Positions 8,247 to 16,630 of a stretch of 51,136 nucleotides of DNA are shown here, piece by piece. The notes under the pieces are model-generated. The model made no database searches and was not told the DNA's origin. It saw only the letters and a list, made by a program, of their open reading frames with translations. The first letter of the stretch is position 1; every line of letters begins with the position of its first letter. A program made the translations under genes and the position numbers. This DNA comes from Dictyobacter arantiisoli (GTDB lineage: Bacteria; Chloroflexota; Ktedonobacteria; Ktedonobacterales; Ktedonobacteraceae): assembly GCF_008326305.1 (NCBI RefSeq), contig NZ_BIXY01000010.1:1-51136 (forward strand). Direction: 5' to 3'.

Positions 8247-8708
8247 TCCTCAAACCCACAGAAACAGAAATCGTAGGTGCACTTCTACTATACCCCGTTC
8301 ATACCAGTTTACCGCACTTTCTGGCTTCCGTATGGGATGAAGTTCCTACTTCCTTAGCACGATCACAATTTCAGCGCTTTAAACGCTCTCTTTTTGCGAC
8401 TCGCAAGAAAGAAATCACCCATGTTATAGCACACAACGCACAACAAAAGATAGAAAGCAACGGTAAAGCACTCAATCAGATACGCTGTTTAACAATATGG
8501 TATCTATTATATACTAATAGCAAATTTAATAAAGCAAAAAGTATAAAAATACCATTAAGAAATCATAAATAGCCATGAAACACACAGAACAGTAAAAAAG
8601 CCACAAAAGAATAGAACAGCTAAAAACAGAGGATAGCTAGCGGAGAGAGCAAGACGTGGAGCATCCCATAGAGAGCTGCTTCCACGTAGCTATTGCAGTA
8701 CAAAACGG
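8247..8708. other. AT-rich gap between the unknown membrane gene and minE
   Basis: About 460 bases, strongly AT-rich between 8490 and 8640. No gene, long hairpin or repeat was found. It contains the promoter region of the minus-strand membrane-protein gene and the 3' side of minE. Confidence 0.4.
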
Positions 8709-9056
8709 TTATCCCAGATCATCAATGCTGTCGTCAACGTGTACAGTCCCATGGATTACGTTGTTATTCGGGGTATACGCAGGTGGGTCCCATTCAAAGG
8801 TCACCTTCTCGCGTCGAATAGGCATATTAGCCAGCAGCTTTTCAGCGCCACCTTCATGTGACAGATTCACCTGGACTTGATTTTCATCAATGGCAAGACG
8901 ACGCGAGACAACCGAAAGAATTTCTTCTCGAATAATTTCAAGCAATTCTGGATTCAGTTTCAAACGATCATGTGCCAGTACGACCTTCAAACGCTCCTTG
9001 GCAACCTCGCCAGGAGTTGGTTTTTTCTTTCCGGCCATAAATTCAAAAACACCCAT
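8709..9056 (-). CDS. minE: Cell division topological specificity factor MinE
   Basis: This 115-residue protein stimulates MinD ATPase and drives Min oscillation or positioning. The MinD-binding segment is AKERLKVVLAHDR near residues 19-31. It is followed by the dimerisation region PELLEIIREEILSVVSR and QVQVNLS. It is longer than typical MinE (about 90) by an acidic C-terminal tail ending in DDSIDDLG. It lies 12 bases downstream of minD, in one operon with minC. Confidence 0.9.
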   Translation of the reverse strand: MGVFEFMAGKKKPTPGEVAKERLKVVLAHDRLKLNPELLEIIREEILSVVSRRLAIDENQVQVNLSHEGGAEKLLANMPIRREKVTFEWDPPAYTPNNNVIHGTVHVDDSIDDLG

Positions 9057-9068
9057 TAGAGCCCCCTC

Positions 9069-9908
9069 TTAGGAAGTTTGAGAGCGCACAGGCGGCTTCT
9101 CATTCAATGCAGAGCCAAATCCCATCAAGCGGCGTAATCGTTCGAGCAGGGAGGTAGATTCTACAACATCTTCGAGCGGTATATTTTCACCCAGGATTCG
9201 TTGAGATGCATGCATAAATCCGCGCCCCGAGCGCGTGCGCCGATCATAGACAGCGGGCTCGCCACGATTGGTGGCGACGATAATGGCTTCATCTTCAGGA
9301 ATCACGCCCAGCAACTCGATTCCCAGTACCTCCAACACATCCGTGACATCCATCATATCACCACGCTTGACCATTTCGGGACGGAGACGATTAAGGATCA
9401 AACGTGGTTCCGGCTTGCCAGCAGCTTCAACCAATCCTATAATGCGATCCGCATCACGCACCGAAGCCATTTCTGGATTAGCCACAATCACAATTTCATT
9501 CGCTCCCACAATGGCATTGCGGAATCCTTGCTCAATACCAGCCGGTGAATCGATCAACACAAAATCGAATTCCTGCCGTAGCTGTTGACAAAGCTGCTCC
9601 ATTTGTATACTATTGACGGCATTTTTATCTCGTGTCTGAGCTGCTGGTAACAAATAAAGCTCTGGCTGACGTTTATCCTTAATAAGCGCCTGGCGCAAGC
9701 GGCATTGTCCTTCAACGACATCAACCAGATCATAAACGATCCGATTCTCTAACCCCAGCACGGCATCAAGATTGCGCAAACCAATATCCCCATCTAGAAC
9801 CACGACCTTCTTACCCTGCATTGCCAGCGCTGTGCCAAGGTTGGCGGTTGTTGTCGTCTTTCCCACACCACCCTTTCCTGACGTAATGGTGATTACCCGG
9901 CTATCCAT
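9069..9908 (-). CDS. minD: Septum site-determining ATPase MinD
   Basis: This 279-residue ParA/MinD-type ATPase dimerises on the membrane with ATP and recruits MinC. The deviant Walker A motif GKGGVGKTT is at about 11-19 and ends with two threonines. The switch regions VVLDGDIGLRNLD and FVLIDSPAG follow. The C-terminal LLERLRRLMGFG is an amphipathic membrane-targeting helix. After it comes a short unstructured tail that is not usual in E. coli MinD. It sits between minC (139 bases upstream) and minE (12 bases downstream). Confidence 0.95.
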   Translation of the reverse strand: MDSRVITITSGKGGVGKTTTTANLGTALAMQGKKVVVLDGDIGLRNLDAVLGLENRIVYDLVDVVEGQCRLRQALIKDKRQPELYLLPAAQTRDKNAVNSIQMEQLCQQLRQEFDFVLIDSPAGIEQGFRNAIVGANEIVIVANPEMASVRDADRIIGLVEAAGKPEPRLILNRLRPEMVKRGDMMDVTDVLEVLGIELLGVIPEDEAIIVATNRGEPAVYDRRTRSGRGFMHASQRILGENIPLEDVVESTSLLERLRRLMGFGSALNEKPPVRSQTS

Positions 9909-10047
9909 GCTATACTCCCTCTGAAGATTTTTTCAGGCTGCTGTAGGAGAACATTCTGTTCCTGATCCATACAGTCTTCCAGTATATCACGAACGTTTCG
10001 TCGTAATAGATCTGCATTATCCAAGTTTACCAATGCAGGAACGCTCG

Positions 10048-10851
10048 TTATTTGCGGGGTGATCGCCCACTCACCCAGGTCTCAACAATAATTTGACCCT
10101 GGCGAATGGTAGCAACTTCGGGACGGGGTTGCGCTTCAAAACCTTCGGGAGGACGAGAGAGTAAATGTGCAATGCGCAACTGGACGGGTGCTAATTGTAA
10201 CGAACAGACCATGGCATTATCATTATCTGGATATCCCGCATGGACCATACCCCGTAAGACACCCCAGACGATAATATCCCCACCGGCGACAATTTCGGCG
10301 CCAGGATTGACATCACCGAGCACCACAATATTGCTCTTGTGGTGGATGGCCTGCCCCGACCGAATGGTGCGACGCAGAAAGAGCGTATCTTCTGAATCTC
10401 TGACATCTCGCTGTGCTGGCCCGTTTTCGTTAGCCGGTGAGCCGCTCTCTACCATAACGCTCTCTGGCAACGCCAGGTTGATAGTTTTAGCCACACGACG
10501 CTTCTCAAGCGCGGACTCAACTGACGTGACAGACATATGATACTGTGTCAGCAAGTCTTCGAGTTGTCCGCGCTCATTGTTTAACAATGAACGACGCGTC
10601 GTATCCACCGTCAGCGAGGCTCCACGAAAAAAAGAAGGCGATTCCGCCAGACGGTCAGCTAATGCCGTCAATAATTCACTAAAGGCAGTTTCTGGTTCTA
10701 ATGTGAGCAGTAATCCGTTGCGAGTCCCTTTAATAGCAATGTGTCCTGTCACAGACTGATGCTCCTCCCTATGCAGTCCGTCTGTATCTATATATGACCG
10801 TGCCGTCGACGCTTCTTTACCCGAATTATTTCCCATACCTTTTGTCCCCAT
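10048..10851 (-). CDS. minC: Septum formation inhibitor MinC
   Basis: This 267-residue inhibitor of FtsZ assembly has two domains. Residues about 35-125 form the N-terminal FtsZ-inhibiting domain (IAIKGTRNGLLLTLEPE, then FFRGASLTVD). Residues about 155-250 form the beta-helix MinD-binding domain with the diagnostic RSGQ and NIVVLGDVNPGAEIVAGGDI. A linker of roughly 30 residues joins them. The assigned ATG has no strong ribosome-binding site, and an ATG five codons later is an alternative. It is the first gene of a minC-minD-minE unit. Confidence 0.93.
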   Translation of the reverse strand: MGTKGMGNNSGKEASTARSYIDTDGLHREEHQSVTGHIAIKGTRNGLLLTLEPETAFSELLTALADRLAESPSFFRGASLTVDTTRRSLLNNERGQLEDLLTQYHMSVTSVESALEKRRVAKTINLALPESVMVESGSPANENGPAQRDVRDSEDTLFLRRTIRSGQAIHHKSNIVVLGDVNPGAEIVAGGDIIVWGVLRGMVHAGYPDNDNAMVCSLQLAPVQLRIAHLLSRPPEGFEAQPRPEVATIRQGQIIVETWVSGRSPRK

Positions 10852-10934
10852 ATATTCCCGGAAGCTGGACGTATCTCTTGATACAGTAATAACGATGAAT
10901 GTTGTACATATGTGTGCATAGATAAGTACCTAAT

Positions 10935-10963
10935 ATCATACAGTATAAACACATGACCTTCAA
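10935..10963 (-). promoter_or_regulatory. Predicted sigma-A promoter of the min operon
   Basis: On the minus strand TTGAAG (10963-10958) and TATGAT (10940-10935) are separated by 17 bases, 84 bases before the minC start. The leader contains no recognised riboswitch. Confidence 0.55.
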
Positions 10964-11331
10964 AACACAATAGGTCCTACTCCACAATAACCAGAACTTT
11001 TCATAACGGGAATAATAAACAATTACAGGAATACAAAGATCTAAAAATTCTAGAGAAAGTCTCTTGATTTATATAGCGATAGCCATCTACCATGCTGAGA
11101 AACTGCCTGGCCACCTGCGGTGGAGGGGGAGAAGAAGGAAGATGGGGACTGCTGTCTTCTTGCATCCTCGGCTGCTGATTGGGGAAGCTCTGACTTCGAA
11201 CATGGATGACTTGCGGTTATCTCTGGATGTGCGTACAATGCCAGCGTAGTAACCGTTTCGTATTTACGTTGCCAGCCAATTATTATTCTATACATTTGAC
11301 TGGCGATGTTTTCATAGTGGAGACTCGTAGT
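10964..11331. other. Divergent gap minC / aldose epimerase
   Basis: About 370 bases. An open frame reaching back from the epimerase start to 11206 is not supported by conservation or a ribosome-binding site. Apart from promoter-like AT-rich DNA near 11040-11090 and 11280-11300, nothing was recognised. Confidence 0.35.
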
Positions 11332-12147
11332 ATGACTTCAACACAATTTCCTATGCAGGGCGAAATCGTGCTTACGCATGGAAAGACAACTATTGGCGTA
11401 CGGCCAGATGGCAATCTGGTTTCTCATTTTCAGGTTGAGAACTGGCCCGTGTTGTATCGTGCCGTCACCGGTAATTTAAAGCGCTGGGGCATGCCATTGA
11501 TGATTCCGAACTTTTCACAACTCAAAGGTGGGATATTTCAGGAAAAAGGAACAACCTTATCCTCTCACGGCTTCGGTCGCGATCTTCCCTGGTCTATCCT
11601 GCAACAGGATCAAGCCAGCATTACGCTTCAGCTCACCAGCAATGAACAGACACGTCCGCATTATCCTTATGAGTTTGTGTTTACCGCACACATCGAGGCT
11701 GGCGACGGAACACTGGCCTATACCCTGACCATCGAGAATCCTAACGATGTTACACTGCCGATTGCCCCTGGCTTTCATCCCTATTTTACGGTCGCGCAAC
11801 AGGATAAAGCGGATATCACAGTTGAGGGATTACCAGAAGTAGATCCTAAAGCAATTCAATGGGACAGTCAGCCACCCAATAATCCATATTCCTTTCCCCA
11901 TCGGGTGACGCTACAGATCCCACAGGGCGGCGTATTGACCATTGCGGAAGAACCATGGGAAGGGCAGTATTCGCTGGCAACTATGCAGGTCTGGAGCGAA
12001 CCAGCCATTGCAGATGATCACAATTTTGTCTGCTTTGAGCCAGTCGTCACCAGCGAAGATGGACTCAATCGGCCCGCCGACCGCCTGAACATTCCCGCCC
12101 ATAGTAGCCATCAGATCATTCTGCGCTTAAGCGCCAAACCATTTTAA
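11332..12147 (+). CDS. Aldose 1-epimerase family protein
   Basis: This 271-residue protein has the beta-sandwich signature of galactose mutarotase-like sugar epimerases. HGFGRDLPW follows the SSHG motif. The catalytic histidine is expected in APGFHPYF and the catalytic glutamate near FVCFEPVVT. The start at 11332 has GGAG 9 bases upstream. An upstream extension of 42 codons carries Cys-rich, non-conserved sequence. It interconverts anomers of a hexose or hexose phosphate. A terminator-like hairpin follows at 12164-12200. Confidence 0.85.
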   Translation: MTSTQFPMQGEIVLTHGKTTIGVRPDGNLVSHFQVENWPVLYRAVTGNLKRWGMPLMIPNFSQLKGGIFQEKGTTLSSHGFGRDLPWSILQQDQASITLQLTSNEQTRPHYPYEFVFTAHIEAGDGTLAYTLTIENPNDVTLPIAPGFHPYFTVAQQDKADITVEGLPEVDPKAIQWDSQPPNNPYSFPHRVTLQIPQGGVLTIAEEPWEGQYSLATMQVWSEPAIADDHNFVCFEPVVTSEDGLNRPADRLNIPAHSSHQIILRLSAKPF

Positions 12148-12163
12148 AGCCCCTTTCGAACCT

Positions 12164-12200
12164 GCCCATAGTATGGAGACCGCATCTTCATGCTATGGGC
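12164..12200 (+). terminator. Hairpin after the aldose epimerase gene
   Basis: GCCCATAGTATG (12164-12175) pairs with CATGCTATGGGC (12189-12200), with one mismatch and a 13-base loop. No T run follows, so it may only protect the transcript end. Confidence 0.4.
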
Positions 12201-12204
12201 GAGA

Positions 12205-12455
12205 TGCTCATAATCGAAGAACGAGAATCATGAACAAAAACGTAGAGGCTGTGCCAGGGCCGCAGCCGAGGTGCGCTTTCCTCTTCATCGTACGATCTGC
12301 TCGCCCGTAGGCCCATCCGTACCGTAACCTCCATGCCAGGAGACGTCATAGAGCGTTGGGAGCGGGATGGTGGTACGTGAACGGGAAAGCGCACCTCAGT
12401 TGCGACCTCGGCACGCACCTACACTTCTCCATCATCATTTTCGTTCTTTGAGCAG
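12205..12455. mobile_element. MITE-like foldback element with long imperfect inverted repeats
   Basis: The two ends (about 12205-12302 and 12355-12455) are inverted copies of one another at roughly 70-75% identity by eye. The best-conserved core is GAGGTGCGCTTTCC (12268-12281) and its complement GGAAAGCGCACCTC (12384-12397). The outer ends read GCTCATAATCGAAGAACGA and, inverted, GCTCAAAGAACGAAAATGA. No protein is encoded. A single arm of the same family is at 26118-26192. No clear target-site duplication was seen, so MITE is a structural description, not proof of mobility. Confidence 0.6.
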
Positions 12456-12660
12456 TATTGCACGTCAAGGATGGCTGCTACAGGGCTGTCATATATAGAC
12501 GCATACTATTGCGCACAGAATAGTATTATACTAGTATAGCGCAGACGTACCGTTATCCTGGCATTGCTTGACGAAGAACGTGCCTTTCGCTACTATAAAA
12601 CTATGATACGACACAAGTGTAGCGGGGTCTGGGAAATAGGTGAGGAGGGGTTGGACTACG

Positions 12661-15036
12661 ATGATACCATCAGAACATCAAGCAGCACCACATGGACAAT
12701 TTGTCGGGCGGATATTACATGATGGTGAATATCAGGTGAAACAGCTATTTGCGCAGGGGCCAGCCCACACTATCTATCTGGCAACCCATACGACCCTGTC
12801 GCTCTCACTGATGCTCAAGCAGATTCGGGCCGATCAACCATTACCGGAAAGTGTGGTTGCAGAACTCGACTATATGCTGCATGGCGGCGATATGACCCGA
12901 CGTACCTCCCATAAACAGACGCAAGACACAGTATTTCCTTCCAGCGGTGGCGCTTACACAGATCGATTCTTACGGGAAGCCCTCTTATTGGTACGCCTGC
13001 AACATCCAGTCTTACCAACCCTCTACGATTATTTTTCGGAAGATGGCTACTGGTATCTAGTCATCAACTATATTCCAGGCACAACCTTGCGTCATCAAAT
13101 GCAACAATATGGCTATCTTTCTCCACATACAGCCCTGGGCTATGCCATCCAGATCTGTGATGTGCTTGACTATCTGCACCGTCAGCAGCCAGCAGTAATC
13201 TTTGGTGCATTACAGCCAGACACAGTGATGGTGACACCTAGTAGCTCGATTCTCTTGATCGATTTTGGCTGTGCTCACCATCTGGATGGCAAGGAGCTTC
13301 CTCCAGAGCTCTGTGCTGAAAGCTCCCCCTATACAGCACCTGAAGAGGCCGGGGGACAGGTAGATATACGCACGGATTTATATAGTCTGGGTGTTCTGGT
13401 GCGGGAAATGATCCATGAGCCGCTTCAGCAAGAGGCTGGACCAGCCATCCATCCATCCTCATCCATCATGCTCAGAGGAATACTCAATCTTGCCACCCAG
13501 GCAGAAAAAGAAGAGCGCTTTCAATCCGCGCATACCTTTTTTCTGGCACTTGAACGGGCCTATCGAATTGAAGAACGTCTCAGTTATCAACGTTTGCTGC
13601 TCAATGAAGCTCATACACAAGCCAGAGTACATCAGACAGCACCCCGGGCTATCATGTTCGCCAATAATCCTACCGAGGAACATCCCAGTGTTCTGGATCT
13701 GGAGCAACGTCATCTGGCACGTGAGTCATTGCAGCGCATACGCCTTGAACGCATGGAGCAAGAACAAATAGAACAACAACTGGCCTCCTTTGATGCTAAT
13801 CTGCAAAGGCGGTCCAGTATGTCATTATCACAACTCTCGCTATATTCACCAGAAATGCCGTCTGCATCTGTGAACAATCCCACCCCACGACCTGCATATC
13901 TATTTCACCGCTTTATTCAAATAAGCTTTATTCTGGCTCTAACGCTCTTTATTGTGATGGCGTCATTACTCATCAATGCACGTGTTATTCAACCAGAGAG
14001 CCAGCGCGAACGCAATCATCTTACATCCGAGTCCCTTACCAGAACAGCCAGCGCATCCTCAAACGCACCACCCGCCAATAGCTGGCTCAAATTGAATTCG
14101 TTGCCTGAGGCAGAAGCGGATCATGCCAGCGTCTATGTAGAGATCCAGGGACGCGCCTATATCTATATGAATGGTGGCTATCGAGGAGGAAGTGGACATC
14201 GTTCCTATGATCATCATCTCTATCGCTATGATATCGCCGCGACGCGCTGGGAGACAGTGGCTGGCAATCAATTTCCGGGCATGGTCAATGATACGGTCGT
14301 GGTTACAGAAAAGCAAACTCTCTTTTTTAATGCTGGCTATTCATCCGATAGCTATAATCTGCCCTCGTTACTCTACAGCTATCAACCAGCTACAGAGCAA
14401 CTCACAAAAATTGTACCTCCTGCGCCATTTCGGCTCGGTTTCGCGGGTGCGCTTTTCGCTGATCAGCAGGGACATCTCTATCTAACGCAGGGCTTTCTAC
14501 ACGCGGGCAAGCCAGATACGTATGCGGGAAGCGACTGGTATCGCTATGACATCGCCACCAATCGCTGGCAACGCCTGGCAGATCTCCCTCGCAGGCTTGG
14601 CTACGTCGTACTTTCCAATGATGAGCAGGGACATATCTTGCTCTTTGGCGGTTCTGCGGACGCCGGACAAAAACGACAAAGCGCGGCCATTTATCGCTAT
14701 GACATTGCTACTAACCACTGGTCAACGCTGGCGCAGCATCTACCGCAAACAATCAGTGGCGCTTCTGGCTGTCTGATCACACCCACAAAGCTAGTCATCG
14801 TCGGCGGTTATGAGCAATCCCGTCATGCCGGTAAGGACACCGCCTGGCTTACCGATCTATCCACCCTGCACATTCAATCCCTTAATCCTTTTCCTGCTGG
14901 GGGATCAGTGCTCGGAGCGATTGCCTGCGATGGGCAAGGCCATGCCTACATGGCACGCGGAGCAGACAATCCAGGCAACCCCACACGGGATTTCTGGGAA
15001 CTGTCACTACCAGCAACCAGTGCTCCATCTTCATGA
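12661..15036 (+). CDS. Membrane protein with N-terminal pseudokinase and C-terminal kelch-type propeller
   Basis: This 791-residue protein has three parts. Residues about 15-305 form a Ser/Thr-kinase-like fold, with K53 in LMLKQI, a helix-C glutamate near E106 and DFG at 201-203. The catalytic loop, normally HRDLKPxN, reads FGALQPDT at 181-188, so the HRD aspartate, lysine and asparagine are all lost. The fold is therefore predicted inactive. A basic, Gln-rich, coiled-coil-like region (about 325-400) precedes one membrane span (FILALTLFIVMASLLI). The extracytoplasmic part (about 480-785) contains kelch-like repeats, for example YRYDIATNHWSTL and ILLFGGSADAG. The start at 12661 uses GAGGAGGGG about 10 bases upstream. 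An outer propeller signalling to an inner pseudokinase scaffold is an inference. Confidence 0.85.
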   Translation: MIPSEHQAAPHGQFVGRILHDGEYQVKQLFAQGPAHTIYLATHTTLSLSLMLKQIRADQPLPESVVAELDYMLHGGDMTRRTSHKQTQDTVFPSSGGAYTDRFLREALLLVRLQHPVLPTLYDYFSEDGYWYLVINYIPGTTLRHQMQQYGYLSPHTALGYAIQICDVLDYLHRQQPAVIFGALQPDTVMVTPSSSILLIDFGCAHHLDGKELPPELCAESSPYTAPEEAGGQVDIRTDLYSLGVLVREMIHEPLQQEAGPAIHPSSSIMLRGILNLATQAEKEERFQSAHTFFLALERAYRIEERLSYQRLLLNEAHTQARVHQTAPRAIMFANNPTEEHPSVLDLEQRHLARESLQRIRLERMEQEQIEQQLASFDANLQRRSSMSLSQLSLYSPEMPSASVNNPTPRPAYLFHRFIQISFILALTLFIVMASLLINARVIQPESQRERNHLTSESLTRTASASSNAPPANSWLKLNSLPEAEADHASVYVEIQGRAYIYMNGGYRGGSGHRSYDHHLYRYDIAATRWETVAGNQFPGMVNDTVVVTEKQTLFFNAGYSSDSYNLPSLLYSYQPATEQLTKIVPPAPFRLGFAGALFADQQGHLYLTQGFLHAGKPDTYAGSDWYRYDIATNRWQRLADLPRRLGYVVLSNDEQGHILLFGGSADAGQKRQSAAIYRYDIATNHWSTLAQHLPQTISGASGCLITPTKLVIVGGYEQSRHAGKDTAWLTDLSTLHIQSLNPFPAGGSVLGAIACDGQGHAYMARGADNPGNPTRDFWELSLPATSAPSS

Positions 15037-15296
15037 TACTTGAGCGCGATCAGGAAAGAGGGCTCAGGTGTTATGTTCCTCAAAAACCAGGACATTCAGA
15101 GTGTTCAATCCGATACGGCGAGAGAGTGCGTTTATCAGCAGCAACAGAAAAAGGCATACGCTGGCGTTCACTAAAGGTAAACACTACCTGCGCCAGTTAC
15201 GTGTAGCCATCCTCCATGCCAAAGATGATATACTTAGGATATGTTTGGGCAATGAAGTAGCCTCAAACCATCTATTCTAAATGGGTAGGAGTTCTC

Positions 15297-16043
15297 ATGA
15301 CTGACACTGTAGCACTACAGTTATATACTGTACGAGATGAAACTGCGAAAGATTTTAAAGGGACGCTGCGTGCTGTAGCAGAGATTGGTTATAAGGGAGT
15401 CGAGTTCGCAGGGTATGGCAATTTTACAGCTCAGGAACTTGCAAGTGTGCTGGCTGAGTATAAATTACATACGGTCGGTAGCCACGTAAGTCTGGTCGCA
15501 CTCGAAAAAGACGTAAAGCACGAAATCGCCTATTGCCAGGAAATCGGTAGCCCTTATGTGATTGTTCCACATCTCAATAAAGAGATTCTACGACAGCCAG
15601 ATTCATTTAAAAAGTTCGCGGAACAACTCAATGAATATGGACGACTTTGTCAGGCTCAGGGTTTAACTCTGGCCTATCATAATCATGATTTTGAGTTTGA
15701 AAAGATTGGTGAAGAGACCTTACTGGATCGTCTGGTTGCGGCTACCGATCCTGCACTGGTCAAATTTGAGTTGGATACCTATTGGGCAGCATTTGCTGGT
15801 ATTGATCCTATCGCATTTCTACATAAATATCGCGGACGGATCGCGACAATCCATCTTAAAGATATGACACCTGAACGGACCTTTACAGAGGTGGGTGAGG
15901 GTACGCTCGATATTGCTGGTTACATTGAGGCTGGACAGGCCGCCGGTGCGACTGCGTATATTGTCGAGAACGATCAGCCAACCATTCCATCGCTGGAGAG
16001 TGCTCGTATTTCATTGCAGAATTTGCATCGCAGCTTAACCTAA
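15297..16043 (+). CDS. Sugar phosphate isomerase/epimerase (xylose isomerase-like TIM barrel)
   Basis: This 248-residue protein starts TDTVALQLYTVRDE, the typical first strand of the AP-endonuclease-2/xylose-isomerase-like barrel. Metal ligands are suggested by LAYHNHDFEFEK, FELDTYWAAFAG and IHLKDMTPE, with a final IVENDQP. Such proteins isomerise or epimerise sugars or inositol derivatives; the substrate here is unknown. TAGGAG precedes the ATG. The 260 bases before it hold no supported gene. A G-U-containing 14-bp hairpin follows. Confidence 0.87.
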   Translation: MTDTVALQLYTVRDETAKDFKGTLRAVAEIGYKGVEFAGYGNFTAQELASVLAEYKLHTVGSHVSLVALEKDVKHEIAYCQEIGSPYVIVPHLNKEILRQPDSFKKFAEQLNEYGRLCQAQGLTLAYHNHDFEFEKIGEETLLDRLVAATDPALVKFELDTYWAAFAGIDPIAFLHKYRGRIATIHLKDMTPERTFTEVGEGTLDIAGYIEAGQAAGATAYIVENDQPTIPSLESARISLQNLHRSLT

Positions 16044-16068
16044 CAATCCCTATCAGATCAGGGAACAG

Positions 16069-16110
16069 GGATAAGGTAACATTTTCTATACGTATTATGT
16101 TGCCTTATCC
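16069..16110 (+). terminator. 14-bp hairpin after the sugar isomerase gene
   Basis: GGATAAGGTAACAT (16069-16082) pairs with ATGTTGCCTTATCC (16097-16110), with one G-U pair and a 14-base loop. A pyrimidine-rich TCTCCCTTAT follows instead of a clean T run. Confidence 0.5.
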
Positions 16111-16235
16111 TCTCCCTTATCGAGCGAGAAGAGCGCCATACTTACAGGCTACGGCTGACTTATAGGGATGATTGGTGCGATAGGGATGTCACGCTGATTC
16201 AGATATGTCTACACCCATGAGGAGGAGAGCTTAGC

Positions 16236-16577
16236 ATGACTGATCTGACATCTGTGCCTGAGTTTGATGAAGTCACGGCCTTTATCAAAGCACGTGTTGA
16301 AGCGATGCATACACCTGCCAGTCAATGGGCCGATCTCGCCAGACTGGCTATCCAGGGCCTACCCCACGATGCCTATCGCCTGGCAGAACTGGAAGCTCGC
16401 ATCAATGCTATCCGTACCGAGTTACGTCGTGTCGTACTGGCCGCCTCAGAACATTTTTCAGAAGAACAACTGAACGATCTCCGTAAACGTGTTGGGATGA
16501 GTAAAACAGCCTGGCGCGCCGCCAAAACCAAACGTGCAGTCACGCTTAAGCATGGCTTTTCCCTGGTCATTTATTAG
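16236..16577 (+). CDS. Small helical protein of unknown function
   Basis: This 113-residue protein was not recognised. It is almost entirely helical by composition, with alternating charged and aliphatic residues (for example YRLAELEARINAIRTELRRVV) and no Cys or membrane span. The C-terminus is basic (WRAAKTKRAV) and could bind nucleic acid. A strong GAGGAGGAG site precedes the ATG. The M48 peptidase gene follows 53 bases after the stop on the same strand, so the two may be co-transcribed. Confidence 0.65.
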   Translation: MTDLTSVPEFDEVTAFIKARVEAMHTPASQWADLARLAIQGLPHDAYRLAELEARINAIRTELRRVVLAASEHFSEEQLNDLRKRVGMSKTAWRAAKTKRAVTLKHGFSLVIY

Positions 16578-16630
16578 CGCAAACTATCTTCATAGCATTG
16601 AAAGCGCCGCTGGCGCGAGGAAACAACGGC

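Noticed and set aside
11100-11140. CACCTGCGGTG, matching part of the palindromic-element head
   Set aside because: Only 11 bases match and neither palindrome nor tail follows.
12155-12185. GGTTCGAA on the minus strand, resembling a tRNA T-loop
   Set aside because: The flanking bases do not form a T-stem, and no acceptor or anticodon stem can be drawn.
15068-15280. 70-codon plus-strand frame before the sugar isomerase
   Set aside because: No ribosome-binding site and no conserved-looking motif.
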